Shown here one piece after another: positions 51,263 through 62,100 of a stretch of 64,000 nucleotides of DNA. This DNA is from Takakia lepidozioides (lineage: Eukaryota > Streptophyta > Takakiopsida > Takakiales > Takakiaceae), in NCBI GenBank assembly GCA_030704615.1, contig CM060731.1, positions 83,062,756-83,126,755 on the forward strand, written 5' to 3'. The position numbers and the translations under genes were made by a program. Position 1 is the stretch's first letter, and every line of letters starts with the position of its first letter. The notes beneath the pieces were generated by a model that saw only the letters and a list, made by a program, of their open reading frames with translations, did no database searches and was not told where the DNA came from.

Positions 51263-52075
51263 GGTACGAGCAAGGATTTGCAGCAGGCTGCTGATGGACG
51301 GGTGCAACAAGCTTGGGTAGAAGCTTTCGTACCGTCAAGAGAGGAGGAGAGTGCGGTGATTGCACCAGGACCACCCCAGTTGTCGCCATTGGACACCGCA
51401 CCTCTTGTGTGGCAGTGCCCGGATGAAGGCATATGCCTTCTGGACTTGTTTGGCGGGATCAGCACTGGATTGGCTGCAGTGCTGCAAGCAGGTGTACGAG
51501 TTCGATGTTACTTGTATGTGGAGAGGGATGAGACTGCACGACGCGTCTCACTGCGCCATGTTGCTCAGTTGGTACAGCAGTACCCTGTTTTGTTGCCAGT
51601 GTCTGCAGTTCGTGGATACCAACAAGCCTTGCCAGCAAACATTTCGTTGTTGGGGGCGCAGGATTTGGAGCAGGTTGGCTCCATTGATCTGGTAGTGGCA
51701 GGTTGGCCCTGCCAAGGGCATTCATCAGCCGGGCATGGCAATGGATTGCGAGACTCGAGGACGGGTCTGTTTTGGGAGATGATGCGGGTTTTGCGCCACT
51801 TGCAGCTTCATCAAGCTGTATCTCCAGCATACATCTTGGAGAATGTGCCACTGATGGGTGATTCTCGGGCCAGGGTGATGGCCAGTGTGCATCAAGTCCA
51901 ATCATGGCTTGGGTCAGCAGTGTTGCTGGATGCAGCTGCAGTTGGGTCACGGGCTCATCGTCCACGGCTTTGGTGGACTAACTTGATGCCACCCGCACTG
52001 CTCAAGCGTGCATTTGATGGGGTGCACTCACCGTGGATGGCATTTTGGACACACGGAGGCAGTCTCAACGTGTGA
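51263..52075 (+). CDS. C5 cytosine DNA methyltransferase domain of the retrotransposon
   Basis: DNA (cytosine-5) methyltransferase in frame with gag and protease. Numbering from codon 51278, motifs come in the usual order: I, ICLLDLFGGISTG (52-64, SAM binding); IV, LVVAGWPCQGHS (138-149) with catalytic Cys145 (codon 51710-51712), followed by GLRDSRTGLFWEMMR; VI, YILENVP (185-191); VIII, GSRAHRPRLWWTNL (223-236). AHR.R..W..NL resembles DNMT3-type sequences. The I-to-X order rules out a permuted plant DRM. A 13-nt deletion relative to copy B near 52028 shifts the frame and gives the stop at 52073. Motifs IX and X are lost in this copy. The role, methylation of element or host DNA, is inferred. 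Confidence 0.9.
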   Translation, partial: GTSKDLQQAADGRVQQAWVEAFVPSREEESAVIAPGPPQLSPLDTAPLVWQCPDEGICLLDLFGGISTGLAAVLQAGVRVRCYLYVERDETARRVSLRHVAQLVQQYPVLLPVSAVRGYQQALPANISLLGAQDLEQVGSIDLVVAGWPCQGHSSAGHGNGLRDSRTGLFWEMMRVLRHLQLHQAVSPAYILENVPLMGDSRARVMASVHQVQSWLGSAVLLDAAAVGSRAHRPRLWWTNLMPPALLKRAFDGVHSPWMAFWTHGGSLNV

Positions 52076-52218
52076 GACACGATGACCGTTCGCCTTTGGC
52101 AGTGGTCAACAGGGTGGGTCAACCACAAGCAGCATTACCTACACTGCTCAGCTTCCCAGGATCCCATGCTTTTCGGGATGGTGGACCTGGCCTCTTGTGG
52201 GATAGCCAGTTGCAACAG
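52029..52218 (+). pseudogene. Methyltransferase C-terminal remnant, shifted frame
   Basis: VDGILDTRRQSQRV through GSHAFRDGGPGLLWD continues the methyltransferase in another frame and stops matching copy B after QLQQLV, just before the ERERAMGFP motif. This is the truncation point of copy A. Confidence 0.75.
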
Positions 52219-52699
52219 TTAGTGGCTATTGCAGCGGGATAGAACACATGGGTAGCATCAACTATGCAATATGGTATGTGGATGACCATGATTTGAAATG
52301 TGTAATTCACATCAATTCGTCGGCGGTGCAATGATATGGCCTCCAACTATACTGAGTGAGCTCTGAGTGACAACTTTTAAAAGCACATTTGTCATTGCAC
52401 CGTTCAAAGTCTACATGTCTTGCTGTCGCTATGCACTACAATCATCTTTTGAAGATGATCCTAACTCTCATTGTTATTTGAGGAGGGAGGAAGAATTTCC
52501 AGTGGCAGCCTCTATGGCGCACACTTTGTGAGGATATTTTCTCATCCTCGTAATTGTAAAAGTGAAACAAGCATTTGTAATTGCACAATGTTGGATGCTA
52601 CAATTGTAGGCCTCATGGTACTCTTGATTCTATTTAGGCAAGATTCCCTGCATTAATTCCACGGTCATAGGACCATCCTCGGTTATAGGCGGCGCATGT
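52219..52699. other. No gene recognised
   Basis: AT-rich sequence after the truncation point. No similarity to other parts of the window, repeat or coding motif was noticed. Confidence 0.4.
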
Positions 52700-52870
52700 T
52701 AATGCTGACGTGGCAGATGACGGACAGTGCCACGTCATCATTTGTCGCCACATCAGCATGCTGACATGACACTCACGCCACGTCAGCGTGAGTGCAGGCT
52801 CACGCCACGTCACTCCTGCGTGAGCGTACGCTCGTGCGCTCATGCGCAACGCTCACGCGCAACGCTCACG
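52700..52870 (+). repeat. Cluster of ACGT-core CACGTCA/TGACGTG motifs
   Basis: TGACGTGGCA (52708), GCCACGTCATC (52731), GCCACATCAG (52746), GCCACGTCAGC (52776) and GCCACGTCAC (52804) are followed by several CTCACGC units up to the edge of the Gypsy fragment. ACGT cores of this type are bZIP binding sites in plants; here they could equally be degenerate repeat units. Confidence 0.6.
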
Positions 52871-54560
52871 CCATTGCGTCGTTGGGTACTATCACAATGG
52901 GCAATAACCATTGTGGTGACTCTACTGGGTATATGAATCCTGCATCCAGTATTTCTTCCCAAACTGTAGCTGCATAGTTGGGGTTCATTCTGTAACGGTT
53001 CTGACGAATTCGTTTTTTGTCAACTTCCAATTCAATTCGGTGCTGACAGATGTTAGAAGTTACACCCTTCAAATCCTTGTAGTTCCACGCAAATACATCC
53101 TTGTATTCAGTGAATAATGCGGTGGCTTCTTGTAGAAATGATTCTTCAAGACCTAAACTTACTCGTATTATCTGTGGTTCTTCCACTGTTCCCAGATTCA
53201 CTTGAATCAATTGAGTTTCTTCCGTTACTGTCCATCCTGCAATCTCTTGTCCGATGGTTGCAATTGTGGCAGGTACTTCACTGATTTGAATGTCTTCTTC
53301 CCTTTCTTGATAGAACCGGGCCGGGTGTTGAGGTGTGTCCATCGCTTCTTCCTCTGGATCTTCATTTCTCGAAGTATTTGGTTCTCCTTGGGTGTTCACC
53401 ATGTGACATCCTACTGTTGTGGTATGCTTGACCACCAGTTGTCCAATAGGTTCCAGCTGTGGATGTGCTGCGTATAATGTGGCTTCTTCTTCATCCGACA
53501 GTCCACTGGACCAATCATATTCTTCCACTATGCAAGGTCGTTTCTCTCGTGGAATGGTACCTCGTTGCTTCGTCGTGATGGTGACTTGTTCTGCTCCCTT
53601 TTTTATTGTGAGAGTCTGACTTCCCCAATTGTGGTGTGATTGGGCTTGTGTTAACCATGGTCGACCAAGTAGTAGTGAATATCCCTCTGCCACATCCTCC
53701 ATTCTTAGAATGGTTACTGATATTTCGTATACCAGTCCTGCTACTTCCATTGCAAGTCGTCTGATGATCCCCAATGGCTGCACTTTTCGTTGATCAGCCA
53801 TTCGTACCGTGAATGGAGCAGGTTCCATGTGCCCCAATCCTAATGACTTCTTCATCTTTTCTGTCATGATATTCACTCCTGATCCTCCATCGATGAGTAC
53901 ATTCGTTACCATCTTCCGTCCAATACGTACTTGTATTACGGGTACTGCTTCGTCGTAATCTGGAGTTTGTCGTATAGTTGTGGGTTTAATCGTGTAAACC
54001 TCTGGTGTTGGTTTTTGTTTTGGTGTGGGGGTCAATGCCTCGATTGCCCGAAATAAAGTTTTCTTGCAGTGTGGAGCAATTTTTAATAATTGTCCAATGG
54101 TAATTTGGGTCTTGGTCTGGCAGATTACTTCGGCCAATTCTCTTTCCGTGGTTGTATTCATGGTCTTCACCGTTGGTCTGATTTGCTTATCTGGAGTTGG
54201 CTCTCCAGAAGGTATATGGGTTCCCTCTTGCATTTGAGCTATGGCTTTACTTACTTCCTGGTGTAAGCTCTTTTCCTCCTGCCATGCTGCACTTTCTGGA
54301 TCTTGTTTCCGTTCTTCTTCAATCTCCTTATCTGGAGGTTTCTGTTTCTTGGCCTGAGTTCGGGTTACCGCAAGGGTATCCACTATAGGGGTTACCACAC
54401 TTACGGCTACACTTGGTCTGGCTTCCATATTTCCCACTTCTGCCTCATGCTTGATTCGCAACTGGCATTCATGTTTCCAATGTCCATCTTTCTTGCAATA
54501 GTGGCATCTCGTGCTTTCTTTGTTTCTGGGTTGATGTTCCCTATCCCTTGACATGAAGCG
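52871..54560 (-). pseudogene. Gypsy gag end, protease and RT start fragment
   Basis: Minus strand, one open frame. CCHC knuckle CHYCKKDGHWKHEC (about 54510-54470), AEVICQTKTQITIGQLLKIA (shared with the gag tail at 9900), protease NVLIDGGSGVNIM (about 53905), LLLGRPWL (about 53680) and the RT start DVFAWNYKDLKGV (about 53090), IELEVDKKRIRQNRYRMNP. It ends at LLPIVIVPNDAMA just short of RT motif A. Related to the 3690-13758 family but carrying the part that element has lost. Truncated at both ends: left at the ACGT cluster, right at the CACTA fragment. Confidence 0.85.
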
Positions 54561-54993
54561 CAAAACAATGTTTGATTCTGGCTTGTGTGCCACATATTGG
54601 CAAGACTCCGTGTGGGGCAAGGGAGATACACGACCTGCTATGAGCAAACTTGAGTACATTGGAGAGCTTGAGAGCATACTCCAACTTCAGTTCCGGCCAC
54701 ATCTTGTGGGGCCCTCCGCAACACTAGTACAAGATGATTATGGTTTCATGCGCATCAATGCAGATAGGCTCATTCCTACTCATCGTCCCTCCGATGAGTC
54801 TTTTTCACGGCCTTCAGACATGGAACAAGTTTTCTTCTCCGATGACAAAACAAGAGGGGGAAATTGGAAGGTGGTTGTGCATGCTCAGCCAAGAGGAAGA
54901 CGTATCTATCATGGTCTCGGATCTCCATGGGGTGAGGCAATTGCGGTGGGGGAGAGACTGGTCATAATGATGCTGATGACGGAGGTTGGGTAG
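54555..54993 (+). pseudogene. CACTA transposase C-terminal fragment, DUF4216-like
   Basis: Plus-strand frame with SGLCATYW near the start, EYIGELESILQLQF, LVQDDYGFMRINADRLI and DMEQVFFSDDKTRGGNWKVV followed by HAQPRGRR. This order (CA-x-F/Y-W, YxGxLxxIxxLxF, DxYGFxxxxxxRL, EQVFF) matches DUF4216 of plant CACTA transposases. It is cut by the Gypsy fragment on the left and followed by the 370-bp repeat. Confidence 0.65.
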
Positions 54994-55030
54994 AGGGGGT
55001 AGAAGAGGATGATGACGCCCCGAAGAATGT

Positions 55031-55396
55031 TGTCAAGTTAAATAAGCACAGTGTGAAAACAGCTAGAATAAAACTAGTTATTTGTATTTAACACTTGGAT
55101 TTAGGTCAAGTGTTAAATCAGGTGTCAAGTTTAGTTTGACACCTGGTCCGTCTTATCTTCACGAGAGCGGCAGTCGCGCAGCTCATCTCTCTCGAGTTGA
55201 GCCTGCGCGACCGAGCTCCTTCATGCGTTTAGATCTGAGTGTGCTTATGATGGGAGTGTAGGTTGTGGGGTGGAGTCCCCATAGCGTGGGGTGCCCCTGG
55301 CTCGACTTCTATTTTAAAGAGTGATAGCGATGGATTTCATATTTCTTGTGTTGAGAGTGTGTGTCCTTTTTAGCTTGTTTATCACTCGAGAGAGAT
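55031..55396 (+). repeat. Hairpin-rich 370-bp dispersed repeat, copy 2
   Basis: Same sequence as 44400-44768 with few substitutions and small indels, including the three inverted repeats near its start. The flanks differ on the right and mostly on the left. The copies are in direct orientation, 10.6 kb apart. Confidence 0.75.
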
Positions 55397-56150
55397 GAGC
55401 GTTATCTAGTGTGCTGGTGCTAAGCTAGATACAATGTTTGTTTTAGCATTATTATAATATATATCTTGGGGCGGGAGTCCATCTGGCCCTGCTGTTTCTA
55501 TGGGTTGTGCGCGCAGATTTAGTTGTCGTCTCTGCTCGTGAGTTTGAAAACCAAGAGGTGTGGAGGTTGAAGACTTTGATAGTTGGCTTCCCTACTCTCT
55601 TTCACTAGGACGGAGGGAGACGAGACTCGTGTAAACTTTTGGATTCGGACCCAAAACAGTCGGGAGTGGCTGGATCACGAAGTGCAAACAGTTTGGGGTG
55701 GCGTCATCCCTGGTTGTGGTGGCTTCCTCTGGTGGAGGTGCTGCTGCTGCACCTGCCGGAGAAAAGGAGGAAGCGAAGGAGGAGTCTGATGATGACATGG
55801 GTTTCAGTCTTTTCGACTAAGCTCGGGATGTAGTGTTGCAGCGCATCCGATGGTCTTTCGCAGTCGACAGTAGGTCGAGCCACAGCCGAATGGAAATGAG
55901 GTTGCTGATAAACCCAATTGGAGAAGGTGCAGTTGATGTTATCTCAACTGCAGGTGGCTGCTGAGCATTACTTAACAGCCGTTTTATACCTGCGCTGGTG
56001 CTGGTAGAGGCTAGGAAGAAGGAGTGAGCTGGAAGATTCCCGCCCTTCTTCAAGCATGCTAGGCTCAGGGTGGAAGGTTAAACCTACGGCGGGCTGCTGG
56101 AGAGCTAGGAGGTCTGCCACCTATCAGCCTCTGCTCTAGCCTCTCCTCTG
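55397..56150. other. No gene recognised
   Basis: Mixed-composition DNA. Short frames on both strands near 55590-55830 are Ser/Ala- or Arg/Trp-rich without motifs. Confidence 0.35.
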
Positions 56151-56179
56151 CTCTGCTCTGCCTATTCTTTGTGAGTGGA

Positions 56180-57358
56180 TTGTTCCACCGAAGGTAAAGC
56201 GCTGGCTGGGATTTGGTGACCAGCGATATTCCGCCAGCATGAGTGGGACTGGCTTCCTTGGGTTAGTTCCGATTTGCAAGGCAGCAAGTCTGCATTGTTT
56301 GTTGTCTCTCGCAATGGCCATTTGCTGCAGGGTTGGAAGTTCAAGGTCAGGCCCTCAGGTTCCCTTTTCGGGCCAATCTTTGCTGACATTCCGGAAAATC
56401 CATACTATGCTATCAGGGTTTTCTGCTTAGTAATAGGCCAGGTGAACCCTTCTCTCGTGAACGGCCTACACACCAACCCCTTCCTGCATTGGTTCCTTCA
56501 GGCACCAGTTACCTTTGCCAATTTGATTCCGGGGAGTGGGTGTGGAAAGACAAGAAACACAGCCCGTTTTTCAAGTACACTGTCAAATTGGACTATAGCC
56601 AGTCACTATGAAGGAGTAGTTGTGGGCTGGTTGATGTGAGGTTGTCTAGCTGTACATTGCGAGGAAGCAAGCTTTCTTATCTTAGCAAATGGATGGACAG
56701 GGTCAGGCTAGATTTTCTAGCAAGTGCGTAAGCTGCTGTCCAGCAAGGAAAAGCTGATCAGCAGTAGAACCATGAGATGCGTCGTGTGTGACTTGAGATA
56801 GATGTACACAGGGAAGGACCAGCCGCGTAGCCTGCTTTGCGATCAGGTCTTGCATCAGGTCTAGGCGACAGTGGCGGCATTAATGTTTGTGAGACGGGGT
56901 GATCTCATATATTAACATTGCAGCCTAGCAAAGGAAGACCAGGTGAGGCTCTACATACATGACCAACGGTGCTTTGATCCGGAGTTGCAGTTAGAAATTG
57001 TGAGACAAAAAGGAAAAAAACATTGTAGTACATTTGGCATTTCGGCCACCAGCAGGTGCAGGTCCAATTATATCACTTGGTCCGTGAAGTGGTACACCAG
57101 GCCGAGCTTCTCCCTTTTGATTTTGCGTTCATTTGGAAGCCCGCTATCAGTTCTCAAGATGGGGCAGCTTCATCCCATCGCCTTGGTTCTGTGCATGTCC
57201 CTGGTCATGGGGATGTAATAACCACCCTAAGCCAGTTTAGAGTGGTGTTTGAGGTCCTGGAGAGCTTGAGCGTTTACAGCACCAGCGTATACTGTAACCC
57301 TCTCTGCTATGGCGATCTTCAGGCTGCTCTTGGGGTATATGCCAATGGTCGATGAAGG
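56180..57358 (+). other. Probable exons of an unrecognised gene
   Basis: Three plus-strand stretches look like protein. SKSALFVVSRNGHLLQGWKF with KVRPSGSLFGPIFADIPENP (about 56278-56410); EWVWKDKKHSPFFKYTVKLD (about 56535-56600, another frame); and an open frame at 57056-57355 (VQLYHLVREVVHQAELLPF to LQAALGVYANGR) preceded by a CAG acceptor and ended by TGA. Composition is globular and unlike the neighbouring repeats. No family recognised; exon joins were not established. Confidence 0.35.
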
Positions 57359-57993
57359 TATTAACACCACCTTGGAAATCACAAATTGAACGTGATGGTC
57401 TTATTGCTGTGGTTGATATGTATTTGCCCAGTACATGAATGGTTGCGGAAAGCCATCCTGGTTGTGGTCACTCTGACAGGGCAGTAGACATGGGCTCTCA
57501 TACAACAACGATAAGATGGCATTGATAGCAGCAGCTTCAACAAGGTGTTCTCGTTTTGAAAATCTGGCATACCAATGAGGACATTACCTTTATCATGGTA
57601 ATTCCACTGTGGAGAGATTGAGTTAAGAATCTAAGGAATTCTTAGGGAACCAGGGAACAGGGAACCTGCAGTGAATCCCAACAGACGTGGGAACAGTTTT
57701 TAATGGTGAGAACGTTTTGGTGTTAAAAAAAAAAAAAACCTTTTGATCTAATTTAAAGGATTCAGAGCCTGGTTGGTCATATCTTTGTCAAATGAGCTCC
57801 GTTTGACTCAGTTTTGAGGGGATAGCTGCAGAAAAGAAAATCTACCTACCTAGATCTGGTTTTTGTTTTAAAGGACTCTGCTAAAAATCTATGGAATTTT
57901 TAGAGTGTGAGTGTGCCATGAAAGATCCACAATTCTGTTTCTAGAACCTGTGCTGGTCTATATGATAGACAAATCTGTGGATGTACTCCTTGT

Positions 57994-58745
57994 ATGGCTG
58001 GGGGAAATGAGGACGTAATTGAAGGGCATGTCTCTTCTCTTAGCCTGTGCACACAAGGGGACAGGATTTATGTTTCCCAAGGAACTCAGACTGATTTGAG
58101 TGGAGAACAGTTGGACGAGTTGATTGCATACTGGGAGTCAGGCATTAGCAGTAGACAACAGACTGCTGTAATTGGCATTGAGGGCCTCAATATCGCCTTG
58201 GACAGTCAGAACTCTGTTGGAGCCAGCAGTTCTGCAGCTGTAGGTGAAATACCAAAGTGGGTGAAAGCTAGGCTTGGAACACAGCCAAAAACAGCCCCGG
58301 GGACCAAGGTGTTCAGCCACAAGGCCGTGGTGTACTGGAGCAGAGGAGCAGGAGCTGCACAAGTTTGTGCAATTAGACAGTGTTTGCAGTGCAGGCCGAC
58401 ACGCTCTGCACAAAGCAACCACGAGCGGGGGTTCATTAGCGAGGACAAGTTTGTTCTGTTTGAAGGCGATGCAGTCATTCGCAATGAAGACACCCGCAAC
58501 CGTCTCAAAGCTTTCGAGTTGAGAGACTATCAGACTCTACCTTTGTTTTCTTTAGTGTTCAGTGAGCGAGAGATAACAGAGTGTTGCTTTGTCTCTACCT
58601 GGCAGAAAAGGAGGAGGGTTGGTTAGAGCGAGCTACTATAGCTTGGGACAAGGTTAGTGGCAGGTTTCTGGACATAGATATACTCTCCTACACTTACCAT
58701 CATGCAGAGCGAGGCACTTTGAGAGAAGTCTGGCAGTTGATAGCA
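57994..58745 (+). CDS. ORF1 of the methyltransferase element, copy B (frameshifted late)
   Basis: ATG 57994; open for 210 codons to 58626 with the same sequence as copy A ORF1, plus a short extra segment around 58316-58335. The frame shifts near 58610 and the shared C-terminal part (TPYHHAERG in copy A) continues in other frames to about 58745. Function unknown; its retention in both copies suggests an element gene. Confidence 0.6.
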
Positions 58746-59272
58746 TAGATCAGGATTAGATCTTGCTGGGTCGGGCTTCTATTCTTCACTCTCCTCATCT
58801 TTGTACTATTTTCATTACCTTGTACTTGTAGTTGCCCAAAGCCTCTCTGGTGGAGGCCAGTCAATCCGGGGTTTTGGGCTGGAATATTCTGCAGAATCAG
58901 CGTTGCTGCTGGATTTTGGTGTGGGGGTGTTGATGTTTTGATTTCTTGTGTTTGGATCCCCCCCAACACCTGCATGCTGACTGTGCGCCAGTTGGTTTTG
59001 TGTGTGTGGGCGCTTGCTTTCATAGGGATTAGGCCGATTTGATCACCGGTCAATCCTAGAGTGTGTGCTTCGGTGGTGAGGCTGGAGTGATGACCAGCAA
59101 GACCCACCAGTGTTTCTTCTATGGTGAGGCTGGGTTGATGACCAGCCAACCATAGGAGTTCTTGCGGTGGATGCAGGTGCAGGTGCCTTGAGCCATTGGG
59201 ATATGACCCTTAGACTGCAACAGGTGCCCACCCGCGTCACTATTAGATTAGTACTAGAGCCTTATATGTCAC

Positions 59273-60740
59273 GTGGAGGAGGTGCACATTGTGAGTGCAT
59301 CACGGAGTTACCCAAGGGTTTTGAGGGGAGTACGGCTACAGTCAGTAAGAGTGAGAGATGGGGTTCACAAGACGAGGTATTCGGTTCAGACCACCTTCAC
59401 CGCCACCCTCAATTACTGTAGAGTCAGACACAGACTCGGAGGCTTCATCAACATGTGTTCATTTCATTCGCCATTGTTGTGGGACGACATGGAGGAGATG
59501 TATGGAGCTACCAAGGGGCCGTAGGTACTCTGGAGCTGTGGCACAATCGAGTTGGATGACTTTATCTAGGAGTTCGACAGCTGGTGTGATTTGCAGCAGA
59601 TTCGCAATCCACAGCTATTCACCCCATTCAATGGCGTGAAAGGGACTGTTGCCAGGTCATTTGGAGAAGCCCGACCTATGGAACGATTTACCACGAGTTC
59701 ATGCCGAGGGAGCATGAGGGCAGAGATTGAGGAGTGGAGGATTTCTTGGTCACCTGACTACGTCTCCATTACTACTCGAGGCACCCGCGAAACCATTAAC
59801 TGCCTCAGTGCAGCGCAATAGCTCACCACCTTCCCACTACCCTGCCAGCCCAGTAGTGGAGCATTAGTGGCTGGTACTATCTGCCCAAGGTGGTACCAGT
59901 TCAAATGTGCTATCTACTCCTCCTTGTCCACACAAACACACATGTGCCTAGATTCAACCCGGTGGTGGATTCTCCAGGAGTTGCGGAGGACTACCAAGGT
60001 GTATCGGACAGAGAAGCTGCGAAGTTTGTCAAGACTTTCATCCCAGGCGCAAACCCGTGAGAGCCTGCGAGAGGCGTACACTCGTATGAGGCGCTTGATA
60101 AGTGTGACCCAAGGGGTTAGTGAAGCTCACGCAATCCAGTTTTGGTATGGAATTCTCGACAAGGAGCTCAAGAGAAGGGTGCGAGATGCAACCTTGTTAC
60201 AAGCAGCCCAACCCACATTAACAGATGTGTTTCTGCTGGCTGAGCGGATTGAGCTCAACATGGTGGAGGAGCGAATTGTTACCATTGGATTTGGCAAGAC
60301 CATGCCTGCACGAGGCGCATCTCCCAACCCACAGGCACAAGGGACTGCCCAACAGCGTGGTCAGGGGGGCAAGGTTCCCAACCCAAGTTCCATGGAGCTT
60401 ACAGGGGACCTCAGGTGCAGAGGCCCGTGGCATCTTTTGCAGGCCAACAGCAACCAGGGGTGATATGTTGGACATGTGGAGGACCCCATGTCAAGAGAGA
60501 TTGCCCAGAGAGTGGCAAAAGGCCGGCACAAGCACAGCCTGCACAGTTGCAATGTGGGCATTGTGGCAAGTATGGGCATGGAGATGCCCAGTGTTATGAC
60601 TTGCATCCTGAGTTGCGCCCAGGCCAGTTCCAAGGGAACAATGGTGGCCGGGGGCGAGGTGGACCAGCCCAAAGAGGACGAGGTGGTCGGGCACGAGGTG
60701 TAGGCCAAGGGCAAGCTCCACATGGCCAAGGACGCGGAGA
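59273..60740 (+). pseudogene. gag: Gag of copy B, multiple indels
   Basis: Matches copy A gag throughout. Between 59430 and 60065 frequent short insertions and deletions scatter the frame. From 60060 to 60365 it is clean (SLREAYTRMRRLISVTQGV); one base is then missing near 60377 and both CCHC knuckles follow in the next frame (60468-60595). At the gag-pol joint it has CAA where copy A has the TAA stop. Confidence 0.8.
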
Positions 60741-60774
60741 GGTTTTGACCAAGGCATGGCCATCGGCTTCAGCA

Positions 60775-62100
60775 GCTAGAGCAGAGGCTCGCTGCCATGG
60801 CTATAGCTCAGGCGGTACTGGCTCCTAGGCGGGATGGTCCACCTCCTGCTCCTGAGGGAGGAGATATGGGAGGCATGGGATTCATGTGCGGAGCAGCACT
60901 ACCACTAGAGCAGGTGGAGTGTGTTGCAGCCGTGACTCGAGGAGCAGCACGAGTTCCTGAGCCACGAGGTGCAGAGGTGGAGTTGGATCCACACGTGGGG
61001 AGGCAAGCCGTCAGGCAAGGCTGCCTCAGTCATTCACATTGGCGGAGACTGTGTCGACGCCATCCATGGCACCTAGTTCTCGCCCGACTGTTACCGAGAC
61101 GGAGGTTACTATGCCATTGGGGAGAGCTACACGTGCAGCACTGACACCTGCTACCAAGGCTAGTGCAGCCGGTGTGTTATTGGGGGCAGCCACCTCTGTG
61201 TGTCAAGCCCCATTGTTCTCGGCAACCATGATTGCGACGCCGGGGGTAAGGCCAGCTGCAATGTTCAGACTAGCAGCAACACTCTGTGAGAGTGGGGAGG
61301 TCATTTCATCTTCTGCGGAGTTAGTGGAAGGTGTAGTGGCAGAGGGATCCTCGGATTTGAGGGTCAAGACTGCCACGGCTGCTCCCTGGCAAGCTGCAGC
61401 TGCCAGGTTGACGGAGTTGCCAGCTAGGCCAGCCTTTGAGCGCGCCATGGCGACACCTGGAGTTGTCTTGTTAGATAACCAGGAGGCATTTTCACTTTGA
61501 GTGGACCGGCAGGCAAGAAGTACCGGCCACTACGGGTCTTGTTGGACTCGGAGCTCAGCCACTGATGTTGGGCAGAGCTGCTATTGCAGGTTTGGGCCTC
61601 ATGGAGGCGGATATGGAGCCTTGCCCTTTCCAGATACAGACATCTCTGGGAGGATCAGAGCAGGCTCGGGGCATGACACGACATCAGTTGGCCATTAGAT
61701 GCAGCCGGATCATCCTATCGATGGCTCAGTAATGCGAGCCAAGGCCATTGTGACAAACGCAGTCTCTTATAATGTCCTCGTTGGTGGGGCAGTGTTATAC
61801 CCCATGGGATTTCACCCTGGACTTTTGGGAGGAGTCAGCATCCTACAGGCCTGGATGGCAGTCAGGCGATGGTCGCCGTGCACAGCTCCCTGTGACATTC
61901 ATTGGGGGTATATGCGGCTGCCCAGCGGGGCAAGATGCCAACACTAGCCGCCTTTACAAGCTGCAGTTAGTTGGCCTGGAGAGTTGCTGAAGGCAATGCC
62001 CATGCAGAGGATGTGCCACCTCCAGCAGAGCAGGATGACATGCATGGTATGGCGGAGTTGCCTGCCATGGTTGCTCACACTCCATTGTGGGGTACGAGCA
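60775..62100 (+). pseudogene. Pol linker and protease of copy B
   Basis: Clean match to copy A from 60785 to 61490, including the Ala/Thr-rich linker. The retropepsin DSGA motif has lost one G (GACTCGGAGCTC, about 61545), shifting the frame exactly at the active site. Further one-base differences occur at 61760-61980. At 62087 it has TGG where copy A has TGA. Confidence 0.8.

Larger units (their letters stand above)
46790..52218 (+). mobile_element. Methyltransferase-bearing Ty3/Gypsy element, copy A, 3'-truncated
   Basis: Order: leader, ORF1 (47218-47957), non-coding spacer with direct repeats, gag (48476-49921), aspartic protease (to 51262) and DNA cytosine methyltransferase (to 52075, remnant to 52218). 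Similarity to copy B (57620-64000) runs from about 46790 to 52218 and ends before methyltransferase motif IX. RT, RNase H and integrase are missing. LTR boundaries could not be fixed; no terminal repeat was matched within the window. RT in copy B and Gag/protease features place it in Ty3/Gypsy. Confidence 0.85.

Noticed and set aside
51263-52075. Plant DRM-type (permuted) methyltransferase
   Set aside because: Motifs come as I, IV, VI, VIII, IX, X; DRM proteins have the permuted order VI-X then I-V.
44400-55396. The two 370-bp repeats as the LTR pair of one 10.6-kb retrotransposon
   Set aside because: No primer-binding site or polypurine tract was recognised beside them, the interior is a patchwork of unrelated pieces on both strands, and the ends do not show a clear TG..CA form.
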